From Ignavibacteria bacterium (GTDB taxonomy: Bacteria; Bacteroidota; Ignavibacteria; UBA10030; SZUA-254), in NCBI GenBank assembly GCA_016178595.1, contig JACOSY010000026.1, positions 1-58,292 on the forward strand: 58,292 bases of DNA, given 5' to 3'. Shown piece after piece: positions 28,733 through 37,225 of the stretch. Under the pieces are notes generated by a model. It saw nothing but the letters and a program-made list of their open reading frames with translations, did not search any database and was not told where the DNA came from. The position numbers and the translations under genes are program-made. The first letter of the stretch is position 1. Every line of letters starts with the position of its first letter.

Positions 28733-28757
28733 GCGCGTGCAGTCCTTTCTTGAATGT

Positions 28758-31700
28758 TTAATCAAAATCAAAACCGAAGAGAACGCCGAAGTGGAAGTTC
28801 CACTCTTTCCCATACGTCACCGCCGGCACTCCACTCGATGGTACGTAGTGTTGAAACTGGTCGAAGCCATACGTGGCATTAAAGAATATTCGTGTTGGAA
28901 AAGCATAGTATGAAAACGCTTCAAGTCGCAGCTCGGCACCGGCGTCGCGCTTGAACTGTTGTCCGCTCGGACCGCCGCCGGTCCATGCCGATCCCACATC
29001 GCCGTAGAATGCAGCATACAGCTTATCGAAGTACAATTGCAGTATGCGAAGATCGATGTGCTCGAAGACCGGAAAACGGTATGTGAGGTTGGCGTAGGCA
29101 AACTCGTTGCCGCCAAGCGAATAGAAGGGATACCCTTTCATGCCGGCAAGGCCGCCGATGTAAAAGTCGAAGAAGTTGTCTACCGGTGGACCGAAGATCG
29201 TTCCGCCGCGAAGCTGTGCCGTCAGTGTGTGCTTCCAGCCGGGAAGCTGTTGGTGCTCCTTCCAACTAACATCGAGTCGATGGAAGTTCGGATGCTGGTA
29301 TTTGGGAACGAGCAGACCGTCCGTGATCTCGTACTCGTTGTCCGGATTGAACTTGTTGAATTCGTACTCGTAACGCACGCGAATCTTCCGGCCAACGGGA
29401 TTGATCTCTTGCGTGCGCGAGATGCCAATGCCGTTGAACGTCCACGTGAGAGAAATATCGTTGCCCACGAAATAGAGCGTACCGAAGGCCTGAAACACTT
29501 GCGACGGTGCGTTCGAGAGCGGATCGTAGAACACAAAACTACCGATACTCGCGTTGTACCGGCTATGCGCGTATCGCAATTCGACGTCCAGCGCTTCCGT
29601 AAAGATCTTCTGTTTCATTGCAATATCGAACTCGAGCAGGCTGTACGTGATTTCAACCGGCACGAGTAAATCTTCTCGAAGCTTCAGCGTGTTGTCGGTT
29701 TTGCGCGTGATGTTGTACGCTTCCAACGAGACTGCAGGCTCAAACCCGAGCTGGTACAAACCCGGAACTTTTCCTCTGTAATCGAATGTGAAGAACAAAT
29801 CGCGCTCGCCTTTTCGATTGAACGCTGCGCCGGCAAAGAATCCGTATCGATCGGTCATGTCATACGAGTAACCATAGAGACCAAGCTTCAAGACATCGAT
29901 CCCCTTATTCTTGGGATTATAGTTATCGACACGCAGAAATGGGATGAATGTCAAACTCGTTGCTACAGTCGTATACGTCGTGTCGGTGTGCGCGGGAAGT
30001 TGAGAGTCGTCGTAGTTGCGAAGTGCAGACCAGTTGAATGGCTGTCCCTGCGAGTCTGTTCCGTTGGATGCAATCTGGACGCGCTCGTTGAATGCTGTTT
30101 GCTCTCTCGCTTCGTATGCAGCAGGCGACTGGAGAGGATGAACGGCAGAGAGCAACGCCAGCTTGTATCCCGTTGATGTATACGATGCAAAGGCAACCTC
30201 TCCTGTCGCGTTCACTGCCGGCATGAAAGCGCCGCCCAGAACGTTCGTAAGCTGAACGATCTCTTTCGTCGCAAGATCGTATTCATAGAGATTGAAAATG
30301 CCTGTCTTGTCGGATGAAAAGATGACCTTTGTTCCATCCCGGTTGAAGACGGCATTACGTTCATCTGTTGGTGTTGCCAATATGAACGCGACTGTTCCAC
30401 CGTCGGCAGGAATGGATGCAACATCGCGTCCATCCTTGATCGAGTAATCGAAGATGATCGTTTTTCCATCCGGCGACCATTTTGGATTGTAGACCTGCTC
30501 GCCGCTCGTGTACTGAGTAAGCTGGTGAATATTCGTTCCATCCGCACTCATCGTGAAGATGTTCAGCGTCCCGTCACTCCCCGCAACAAAGGCGATCGTT
30601 GTCCCGCCGGGCGAGGCGGCAGGTGCATTGGCACGCGCACCGTGTGTCAAACGGGTTTCTTCCTGTTGATCGATGTCATAGACATAGAGGTCAAGGAGGT
30701 TTGACCAGTGATCGTTAGAGCGCCTCGTCTTCGCGTAATAGATTTTTTTTCCATCCGGCGACCATGAAAAACTCGAACGAACACCCGACTTCAGAAGCTT
30801 CTCTTCCTTCGTTACGAGATCGTACAAATACAGCGATGACTGTGAGAAGTAATCCGATTCCTTGTTGGAGACATAGGCAAGCGTTTTGCCGTCAGGCGAA
30901 AATGCCGGATAGAAATTCGCGAAACCTACTTTGCCGATCGTATCGCCGGTAACGAGTGCGCCTTTGATTCCTTCCGTTCGTTTTGCATAATCGGTGCGGA
31001 AGTACTCGCGCCATTCATTGTAAAGATCCTGGCCGCTCTTGCCGGTTGCCGCTTCAATCGCACCATCGATGGTGACGCGATGGAGGGAGGAAAGTGCGCG
31101 GGAAATTTCTTCCAGTTTCCCATCGCCGTAGCGCTCACCGATGTACCGGACAAAGGCGAAACCCGCGTTGTAGGAACTCTCGTTGCCAAGACTCGTCTTC
31201 CCAAAAACCGCCATCTCGTTCCAGGTCAGCATGTTATTGTCGAGCGCATACATGCGAAGAATCATGTCGCGGTGGGCATCCCATTGATCGTAGCCGAGCT
31301 CTTTGCGGTTGAACTGCGCAACGCCTTCCGCAAACCAGCTCGGCATCACGAAACCGGAAATGGGATACGAGACAATGCCGTTCGGATAGCCATAGAGAAC
31401 GTCCGTCCTCCGCTCCGATTCATATTGCAGCCACTGGAGGTAAATGGCCGGAACTCTGCGGCCGAACTTGAGCGCAGTTTGTATCTGGACGATGTGTGTA
31501 AACTCGTGCGTGACCACGTTGCGCAGCCAGTTGTGCGTGCCGCGGAGATCGAAGTCGAGGGCGGATGCCCAAATCTCGATCTTGTTGTCGAAGAAGTAGG
31601 CGGCCCCGTTCGAGAAATCATCGTAATCCTTGATGACGAAACTGACCTTGCCATCAGGCTGGTGGTGATACAGCGACGTGACAGGCTCGTAGATCTCCTC

Positions 31701-31883
31701 AGCAACTTTCGCAACGACACGAGCCGTGTGCTCCGTGCCGGTGTGGTAGTGGACGTAGAAATGATCGGTCTCGATGGTTCGCCAATTCAGTTCAGGGTGG
31801 TAGAATTCATCTTCTTGCGAGAAGAGAAGCGAACTCAAAGCGAAAAAGCATGCGAGCGCAATCCAGATTTTCATTCGTATCAT
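28758..31883 (-). CDS. Gluzincin-like / TolB propeller / BamA-like barrel fusion protein
   Basis: This 1041-residue secreted protein combines three modules. After a signal peptide (ends near LLFS) comes a peptidase-MA-type domain with HEFTH at residues 126-130 and the third zinc ligand in WFAEGVAQF (E186). Next is a TolB/WD40-like PD40 propeller with repeated SPDGK, for example NFYPAFSPDGKTLAYVSN, SWSPDGKKIYYAK and PKWSPDGKTIIFDY. The last roughly 380 residues are a beta-barrel of the D15/surface-antigen type (for example GGLAGMKGYPFYSLGGNEFA) ending HFGVLFGFDFD. It overlaps the lipoprotein gene upstream by four bases. The likely role is an outer-membrane metalloprotease; substrate unknown. 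Confidence 0.82.
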   Translation of the reverse strand: MIRMKIWIALACFFALSSLLFSQEDEFYHPELNWRTIETDHFYVHYHTGTEHTARVVAKVAEEIYEPVTSLYHHQPDGKVSFVIKDYDDFSNGAAYFFDNKIEIWASALDFDLRGTHNWLRNVVTHEFTHIVQIQTALKFGRRVPAIYLQWLQYESERRTDVLYGYPNGIVSYPISGFVMPSWFAEGVAQFNRKELGYDQWDAHRDMILRMYALDNNMLTWNEMAVFGKTSLGNESSYNAGFAFVRYIGERYGDGKLEEISRALSSLHRVTIDGAIEAATGKSGQDLYNEWREYFRTDYAKRTEGIKGALVTGDTIGKVGFANFYPAFSPDGKTLAYVSNKESDYFSQSSLYLYDLVTKEEKLLKSGVRSSFSWSPDGKKIYYAKTRRSNDHWSNLLDLYVYDIDQQEETRLTHGARANAPAASPGGTTIAFVAGSDGTLNIFTMSADGTNIHQLTQYTSGEQVYNPKWSPDGKTIIFDYSIKDGRDVASIPADGGTVAFILATPTDERNAVFNRDGTKVIFSSDKTGIFNLYEYDLATKEIVQLTNVLGGAFMPAVNATGEVAFASYTSTGYKLALLSAVHPLQSPAAYEAREQTAFNERVQIASNGTDSQGQPFNWSALRNYDDSQLPAHTDTTYTTVATSLTFIPFLRVDNYNPKNKGIDVLKLGLYGYSYDMTDRYGFFAGAAFNRKGERDLFFTFDYRGKVPGLYQLGFEPAVSLEAYNITRKTDNTLKLREDLLVPVEITYSLLEFDIAMKQKIFTEALDVELRYAHSRYNASIGSFVFYDPLSNAPSQVFQAFGTLYFVGNDISLTWTFNGIGISRTQEINPVGRKIRVRYEYEFNKFNPDNEYEITDGLLVPKYQHPNFHRLDVSWKEHQQLPGWKHTLTAQLRGGTIFGPPVDNFFDFYIGGLAGMKGYPFYSLGGNEFAYANLTYRFPVFEHIDLRILQLYFDKLYAAFYGDVGSAWTGGGPSGQQFKRDAGAELRLEAFSYYAFPTRIFFNATYGFDQFQHYVPSSGVPAVTYGKEWNFHFGVLFGFDFD

Positions 31884-32542
31884 TCAAGTGTAAATGCGAC
31901 GGTTGTAATTCTGTTTTTGTCAAGTGAAACGCCGGTGTATGTTTTGGAGAGCGGCGACTTCGTGAAGACGAGATCGATCTCCGGCAGTACCCGGTAGGTT
32001 CCTTCATACGTATTGTTCGAACGATAGTGATCGAACATTTCCTCAACCGGCAGCCGTGCTGCGGAGAGCGTGAACCGCCCCTTTGGATCGGTCGTCGTCG
32101 TGCGATGTCCATCGATAATGACAGTCGAATACTTTACGATCAGGGTATCGACAACGTATCGGATAAGATACTTTCCACTGGGAACGAGTGCGCCATCGGC
32201 ATCATGTCCATCCCACGTGAATCGCGGCACCGGTCCAACCGGCCAGTAGCTCAAGTAGAGCTGCCGGACGAACTGGTAGTCCGGCGTGTACACGGCAACG
32301 TCGACGATCCGGCTGGGATCTTTCACCAACACTTGCTGCGTATCGATCGGCGTTGTCTGCACCAGATCGTAGTTGTAGAACACGCGAACATCGACACTGT
32401 CCAACGGGATACCATTCGGCGTCGTCACCGTTCCATTCAATTGAAATCCGCGTGTTGAATTCGATGGCTGGAGCGGCAGAATGTCGCGGCAGGAAAATGC
32501 CAGGATGCCGACAACAACAATCAATGCTGAGCGCACATGCAT
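31880..32542 (-). CDS. Lipoprotein with carboxypeptidase-regulatory-like and FlgD-like folds
   Basis: The 220-residue product has a lipoprotein signal (LIVVVGILAFSC, lipobox LAFSC). FQLNGTVTTPNGIPLDSVDV follows, a carboxypeptidase-regulatory-like beta-sandwich start. WDGHDADGALVPSGKYLIRY is the FlgD/T9SS-type Ig motif. The ATG at 32542 is preferred over the adjacent GTG at 32545 because GAGGTG precedes it. It lies between an exported M6-like protein (four bases upstream) and the gluzincin fusion, which it overlaps by four bases, so the three are one transcript and may form a surface complex. Confidence 0.7.
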   Translation of the reverse strand: MHVRSALIVVVGILAFSCRDILPLQPSNSTRGFQLNGTVTTPNGIPLDSVDVRVFYNYDLVQTTPIDTQQVLVKDPSRIVDVAVYTPDYQFVRQLYLSYWPVGPVPRFTWDGHDADGALVPSGKYLIRYVVDTLIVKYSTVIIDGHRTTTTDPKGRFTLSAARLPVEEMFDHYRSNNTYEGTYRVLPEIDLVFTKSPLSKTYTGVSLDKNRITTVAFTLE

Positions 32543-32546
32543 CACC

Positions 32547-35500
32547 TCACTTCACGACCGCTATCTTGATCACTGTCGAGCTATTTCCACCCGCTCCATT
32601 TGCATCGATGTGGGCAAGGTAGATACCGCTCTGGATATTGCTCACGTCCCATTCGATTTCATTATCGACGCCACCGACTGCTTGCCCTTGCAACTCGGTC
32701 ACAAGGTCGCCGGCAATATCGAAGATCTTGATCTGTACGTTTGCATCCGTCCCGACGAAGTAGCGGATGCGCGTCTTGAAACCGTTCTCGCGCCCGACGG
32801 GGTTGGGCCAGTTGTAAGCACGCTCGGATGGAAAGAACTGTGGCGTAATCGGCGTTCCGCCGGGAATAGAGTCGTCGAGTCCGGTATTCTGCGCATCGTG
32901 CATGTATTGCGGCCACGGAGAAACCCATTCGGGTATTCCATCGGCTGGTAACGGTCCCAGGGTGCCGGTCTGCCATGCATAGACATGGCCGTCATCCGAG
33001 GCGACAGCGAGCCCAATGCCTGCAACGCCGCGAGGATTGATGGAGAACGTGAACGCTGCCGGCGTCGAGCCATTATTGATGCCGGCTTGCAGCGGAAATC
33101 CCGCCAGCATTTTTCCCGATTTGTCATACGCAACGACTAAGCCTTCTTGCGTGACTCCAACAATGTCCGGCAATCCATCGCCATTGAGATCGGCAACGAT
33201 GGGAGATGTGAGAATTGTTTTTGATGTCGGAGTCGTAATCGGGAAGTTGTCGAGTATGACGCCTGCATGATTGATCGCATAGATTTTATTGCCGCTGAAG
33301 ACGACGATGTCTTTCTGTCCATCAAGATCGATGTCGGCGAGGGCGGGAGAGTTAAGGATATCGCCACCGGTGGAAACCGGGAATCCGAGGAAGTCCTTGA
33401 AATAAACATCCATCAGAAATACCGATCCATCTTTCGTTGCAAGCGCGATTGCTTGTCCTAGGCTCGATGACAAGAATCCAGAAACTGCAGATGCAGTCAC
33501 CGATTTTCCAAGCTCTCGCGAAGTAATTCGATCCGGAATAGCGCCCGGAGTGAAGTACTCTAGCGAACCGTTCTCGGAGATTGCAACAAACTCATTGCGC
33601 GGACCCAAGAGGTTGATCCCGACGATATCGGATGAGTCATTTGACCGAATTCGTATGGTGTCGAAACTCGAACCGTCGTGGCGAAGAACGTAAATTGTCG
33701 CATCGTTCGTACCGACTGCGAAGAATGAATCCGACAGGACCAGACTGGTTGTAAATAATGGCGCTCTATCGGTGAAGCTGGAAAAAAAGAGCTGACGAGC
33801 TGTGCTATCAGATTGTGGTGTTATCGCCGACCAGCCGGCAATAATTGGAAACAGAAAAAGGTCATTCACGAATCTGAATGATCCGATCGTGGCAAAATCA
33901 CCAAATCCGTCCGCGTCAAAATCGCCGACAACCGGTTTCCCTCTTACTCTGCCTGAGCCGAAACTCCGAGGGAAAGCTACGATCCCGTCAGACCGGTACC
34001 CATTGAGCGCATGGCCATCCGGCTTCCAGCCATATAAGAAATCGTTTGAAACAAGAATTGCGGTTGTCTGTGCCCCAACATGTTCCGATACGGTCACTGA
34101 GTTCCTCCCAATCTTCGATGACGTGGCAAGCGACATTCCTTTAGGAAATCCCGAAAGCGGCGCGATCTGCCCATCCCCCACCTGTATCCTTGCAGTCATG
34201 TATGGGCCGCGGACGGAGAAGTCTTTCATATAAATGTGGCTGTTGGCAAGGTCGTTGCTGCGGCTGTCGGGAAGCGACGTCGGTGTGAACGCGTTCGACT
34301 GCCTCCGCAATGGAGCGTTGTTGCCGCTGTACCAGAAATCGAGCTGCGTGCCGTCTTCGCTGCCGGAGCCCGGATCGAGAAAACCGTACGATTGTCCGAT
34401 GTCTTGCGAGCCGTCGGCTTCTTCGAGATCGACGCCGCGCCGGTTCGGATCGGCATTCACCGCATCAACGGCGATGTTCGCATCGATGACGTTCTCATCG
34501 ATATGCCAGATGAGCATTCCGCCATCGAACCATTCCCCGGTCCGCGTATTCACGCCGCCGGGCAAGCTCCAATCGAATTCATCCACATCCGTCACAACGC
34601 CAACGAGTGACGAAGTGCTGAAGGCGTTGAATCCCACCGTATCGCGGTACCACGTGCGCGTGATCGTCGAATCGTGGATCAGCATCGTTACCGTTGCGCC
34701 GTCGCGGTTCGCATCGCGGTTGCGGTTTTCGACAAGGAAATATTCCCGGTCGGAAATCAGTACACGGTAGACGGAGTCTGGCTGGTTCGCAAGACCGATT
34801 GCGGGAAGATTGTACACGGTATCGCCGTTCGAAATCGTGATGGGTCGAATCCATCCGAGGAAATATCGTTCCCAGGCAGACGGTTCCGGCGGGAAGAGTC
34901 CGTTCCAGCTAAAGATCGATTGTCCGTCCATCAATCCGAATCGTCCGATACCGGATGCACCCGTCTTCGTGTCGAACAAATCGGGAAGTCCGAGGTGACT
35001 GCCGATGCTTGCCGCGAGAAGTCCGTTCATTCCGAGCCTCAAATTCGCTCCGACACAATCGAGATAACGTGATTCCGTCTCGGGCAGAATGATCGAGTTC
35101 TTAAGAAAATACGAACCGTTCCGTACGGCTACGCCCTGGTACGAGTCGCCGAAGATTTTCTTGAGCGCGGGAAGATTCAGGTAGATGGAAGGAAGATCGA
35201 ACGGCGTCGGGTCAAATCCGCCGCAGATGCTGACGAGATCGATATCACGTCCGACTCCCGCGTGGAAAAGAATGAATACATCGTACGCCTCGTACGGAAT
35301 TCCGGGGGTAACAGAATCAATGAGGTGCCATGCATCCTCGACAAGCATTCCCAGCTCTGCATTCGTCGTGCTGCTGCGCGCCGGACTGTAGTGCTGCATC
35401 GGATAGGGAAGGCGGTACACGCTGTCGGTCAATGCGAGTTTCACGATTTGCAGCTTCCCATCCGAAACTTTGCGAAAATAATTTTGCGCGAATTCCAGGT

Positions 35501-35840
35501 GTTGATGGAAGTACTCTTTGTTATGCGGCGGTGCATCAAGAATGCGACCGAGGGTATCGGAGAGATTGAAGCTCCCGTTGCCGGTCGTCCGGCTATCGTT
35601 ATCTTCTTGAAATGCCACCATCGCAGCGAGAACCCGCAGAGTCTCCGGTTGGGTGATAAATGTTCGCGGAGAGAGTCGGGCAGGATTCACAGGAACGACT
35701 TCGGGATTCAGCGGATGGCTGAACGTCGCCCGTGATGGTATCGGTTGTGCATGAACGGCAAAGATAGAGAGTAAGATCAGGGCAATAGCAGGAAAAACAG
35801 ACAGGTGTCTGATGGTACGATACGGGGGTTGTCTCGTCAT
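32547..35840 (-). CDS. Secreted M6-metalloprotease-like protein, catalytically degenerate, with T9SS-type C-terminal domain
   Basis: The 1097-residue protein has a signal peptide (SVFPAIALILLSIFAVHA) and an M6/immune-inhibitor-A-like domain to about residue 400. FG-GAP/VCBS propeller repeats follow (VVGDFDADGFGDF, ALADIDLDGQKDIVVF, IVADLNGDGLPDIVGV). The C-terminal domain YNWPNPVGRENGFKTRIRYF continues with VQIKIFDIAGDLVTEL and SGIYLAHIDA and matches T9SS type A sorting. Where the M6 family has HExGHxLGLPDLYD, this protein has ASIGSHLGLPDLFD (about residues 278-291). Both histidines and the glutamate of the zinc site are lost although the surrounding fold strings remain. A binding or adhesive role is more likely than proteolysis. 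Confidence 0.85.
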   Translation of the reverse strand: MTRQPPYRTIRHLSVFPAIALILLSIFAVHAQPIPSRATFSHPLNPEVVPVNPARLSPRTFITQPETLRVLAAMVAFQEDNDSRTTGNGSFNLSDTLGRILDAPPHNKEYFHQHLEFAQNYFRKVSDGKLQIVKLALTDSVYRLPYPMQHYSPARSSTTNAELGMLVEDAWHLIDSVTPGIPYEAYDVFILFHAGVGRDIDLVSICGGFDPTPFDLPSIYLNLPALKKIFGDSYQGVAVRNGSYFLKNSIILPETESRYLDCVGANLRLGMNGLLAASIGSHLGLPDLFDTKTGASGIGRFGLMDGQSIFSWNGLFPPEPSAWERYFLGWIRPITISNGDTVYNLPAIGLANQPDSVYRVLISDREYFLVENRNRDANRDGATVTMLIHDSTITRTWYRDTVGFNAFSTSSLVGVVTDVDEFDWSLPGGVNTRTGEWFDGGMLIWHIDENVIDANIAVDAVNADPNRRGVDLEEADGSQDIGQSYGFLDPGSGSEDGTQLDFWYSGNNAPLRRQSNAFTPTSLPDSRSNDLANSHIYMKDFSVRGPYMTARIQVGDGQIAPLSGFPKGMSLATSSKIGRNSVTVSEHVGAQTTAILVSNDFLYGWKPDGHALNGYRSDGIVAFPRSFGSGRVRGKPVVGDFDADGFGDFATIGSFRFVNDLFLFPIIAGWSAITPQSDSTARQLFFSSFTDRAPLFTTSLVLSDSFFAVGTNDATIYVLRHDGSSFDTIRIRSNDSSDIVGINLLGPRNEFVAISENGSLEYFTPGAIPDRITSRELGKSVTASAVSGFLSSSLGQAIALATKDGSVFLMDVYFKDFLGFPVSTGGDILNSPALADIDLDGQKDIVVFSGNKIYAINHAGVILDNFPITTPTSKTILTSPIVADLNGDGLPDIVGVTQEGLVVAYDKSGKMLAGFPLQAGINNGSTPAAFTFSINPRGVAGIGLAVASDDGHVYAWQTGTLGPLPADGIPEWVSPWPQYMHDAQNTGLDDSIPGGTPITPQFFPSERAYNWPNPVGRENGFKTRIRYFVGTDANVQIKIFDIAGDLVTELQGQAVGGVDNEIEWDVSNIQSGIYLAHIDANGAGGNSSTVIKIAVVK

Positions 35841-35878
35841 GCCTCTGGTGTCGTAAGGGTGGCGGATGATTCAACAGT

Positions 35879-35927
35879 GGTCGAGTCCATATCGATTCTC
35901 CAGACGATGATCAGTTTGGACTCGACC
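35879..35927. repeat. Perfect 11-bp inverted repeat between porV and the M6-like gene
   Basis: GGTCGAGTCCA (35879-35889) is the exact reverse complement of TGGACTCGACC (35917-35927), with a 27-base loop. It lies downstream of the porV stop and 39 bases upstream of the M6-like start on the minus strand. No U-tract follows, so it may be a processing or stability element, or an operator. Confidence 0.45.
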
Positions 35928-35939
35928 CCGATGATTGAA

Positions 35940-37112
35940 TTACTGTTGTTGTTGACCGCCCCAGGCGATCAACAGGGTAAAGCGCAAGGTTTCACCCAGG
36001 GGATTATTCTCTTCAATGGTAGAGAGATAGCTGAAGTCAAATCCATAGATGTCGTAGCGAACGCCTGCGCCAAAAGTAAGGAATTTCCGTCCACCATTGT
36101 CCGGCGGCGGCGCCTCGTAGAAATATCCGAATCGTAATGCGATGAGTTTCGGACTACCATACCAGTACTCCATACCGCCGCCGATCGTCACCTTCTTCAA
36201 TCCGCGGTCACCCCACGCACTGAAGAGCGATTTTGGCAGATTGTCGACCGACGCGGACTGGATCGTGAGGTTCGTTGTCGAGTCTATGATTTCAGGGCGA
36301 CGTCGAACGAGAATGCGGTTGAAATCAAGAACGAGGTTAAGACTATTGAACTCCGTCTTCAGGACCTCTGCGGCAAAACCGAGGCGAAGATTTGTCGGAA
36401 GGGGATCGGCTTGTTCGGCATCGATATACGTTAGCTTGGGTCCAAGGTTGGAAAGGTTCAGGCCGACACTGAACCGACCACCGAGATTACCTACTCCCGG
36501 GACGTCCAGCGAATGCGGTTTCCACAGCATAGCAACGTCGAAGCTTACCGTGGAAGCGATACCTTTTCGCTGCTGATCCTGCACGTTGAACGGTGCAAGC
36601 GAGCTGCGGATATAGCGAAGGTTCACACCGACACCAAGATCATCGAAGGCGCGTGTAGAGTACCCAGCCGTCACTGCCATCTCATACGCTTTGAATGTGC
36701 TCAAGGGAGTTGGATCAGGTCCTGTTTCCACAAACTCACCGAGATTCAAGTAGGTGATCGTGGCGGCAAACGTTCCACCCCAATCGTCGATGTGATTGCG
36801 GTACGCCAGGTAATCGTAGAACAGGTCCGATTGCTGGAACTGTGGCAGCCAGGCCGAGTGCGTGACGCTCACCTCTTGTCCTAACTGAAACGCCAGACCT
36901 GCCGGGTTCCAGTGCGATGCTGCAGCATCATCGGAGAGGGCGCCGCCTGCTTCCCCCATGCCGTCTGCGCGGGCGTTGGGTGCGATCAACAAAAATGGCA
37001 CCGCCGATTCGCCCTGTGCCCATCCTTGCTGCGGCACGAATGTCGCTGTAACGAGCACGAGGAAAATAACGACCGTCAAGGAGAGTGCTCTCCTGTTTTC
37101 TTTTGACATCAT
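35940..37112 (-). CDS. porV: PorV-type T9SS outer-membrane shuttle protein
   Basis: This 390-residue FadL-fold barrel of the PorV/PorQ family starts with a signal peptide (SLTVVIFLVLVTATFVP) and the family string VPFLLIAPNARADGMGEAGG, then DAAASHWNPAGLAF. PorV picks up T9SS substrates from SprA and hands them to the PorU sortase; both partners are in this window. The start at 37112 is supported by AAGGAAAG about 6 bases upstream. It has its own promoter and lies 113 bases downstream of porU on the same strand. Confidence 0.9.
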   Translation of the reverse strand: MMSKENRRALSLTVVIFLVLVTATFVPQQGWAQGESAVPFLLIAPNARADGMGEAGGALSDDAAASHWNPAGLAFQLGQEVSVTHSAWLPQFQQSDLFYDYLAYRNHIDDWGGTFAATITYLNLGEFVETGPDPTPLSTFKAYEMAVTAGYSTRAFDDLGVGVNLRYIRSSLAPFNVQDQQRKGIASTVSFDVAMLWKPHSLDVPGVGNLGGRFSVGLNLSNLGPKLTYIDAEQADPLPTNLRLGFAAEVLKTEFNSLNLVLDFNRILVRRRPEIIDSTTNLTIQSASVDNLPKSLFSAWGDRGLKKVTIGGGMEYWYGSPKLIALRFGYFYEAPPPDNGGRKFLTFGAGVRYDIYGFDFSYLSTIEENNPLGETLRFTLLIAWGGQQQQ

Positions 37113-37184
37113 ACGACTTTCCTTCTATTGTAGAGTAAAGATGAAGTGGTGGTTACATTGAACTCCTGATGTTCCGGGGATAGT

Positions 37185-37213
37185 AATGTAGCATCTTTCA
37201 GGCAGAGAGTCAA
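37185..37213 (-). promoter_or_regulatory. Sigma-70-type promoter for porV
   Basis: On the minus strand TTGACT (37208-37213) and TACATT (37185-37190) are exactly 17 bases apart. The predicted start near 37178 gives a leader of about 65 bases before porV, which may therefore be expressed separately from porU. Confidence 0.6.
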
Positions 37214-37225
37214 CATGGCTATCCA

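Noticed and set aside
31080-31997. 305-codon plus-strand open frame opposite the gluzincin fusion
   Set aside because: The opposite strand holds the HEFTH and WFAEG motifs; this frame has no domain and no start signal.
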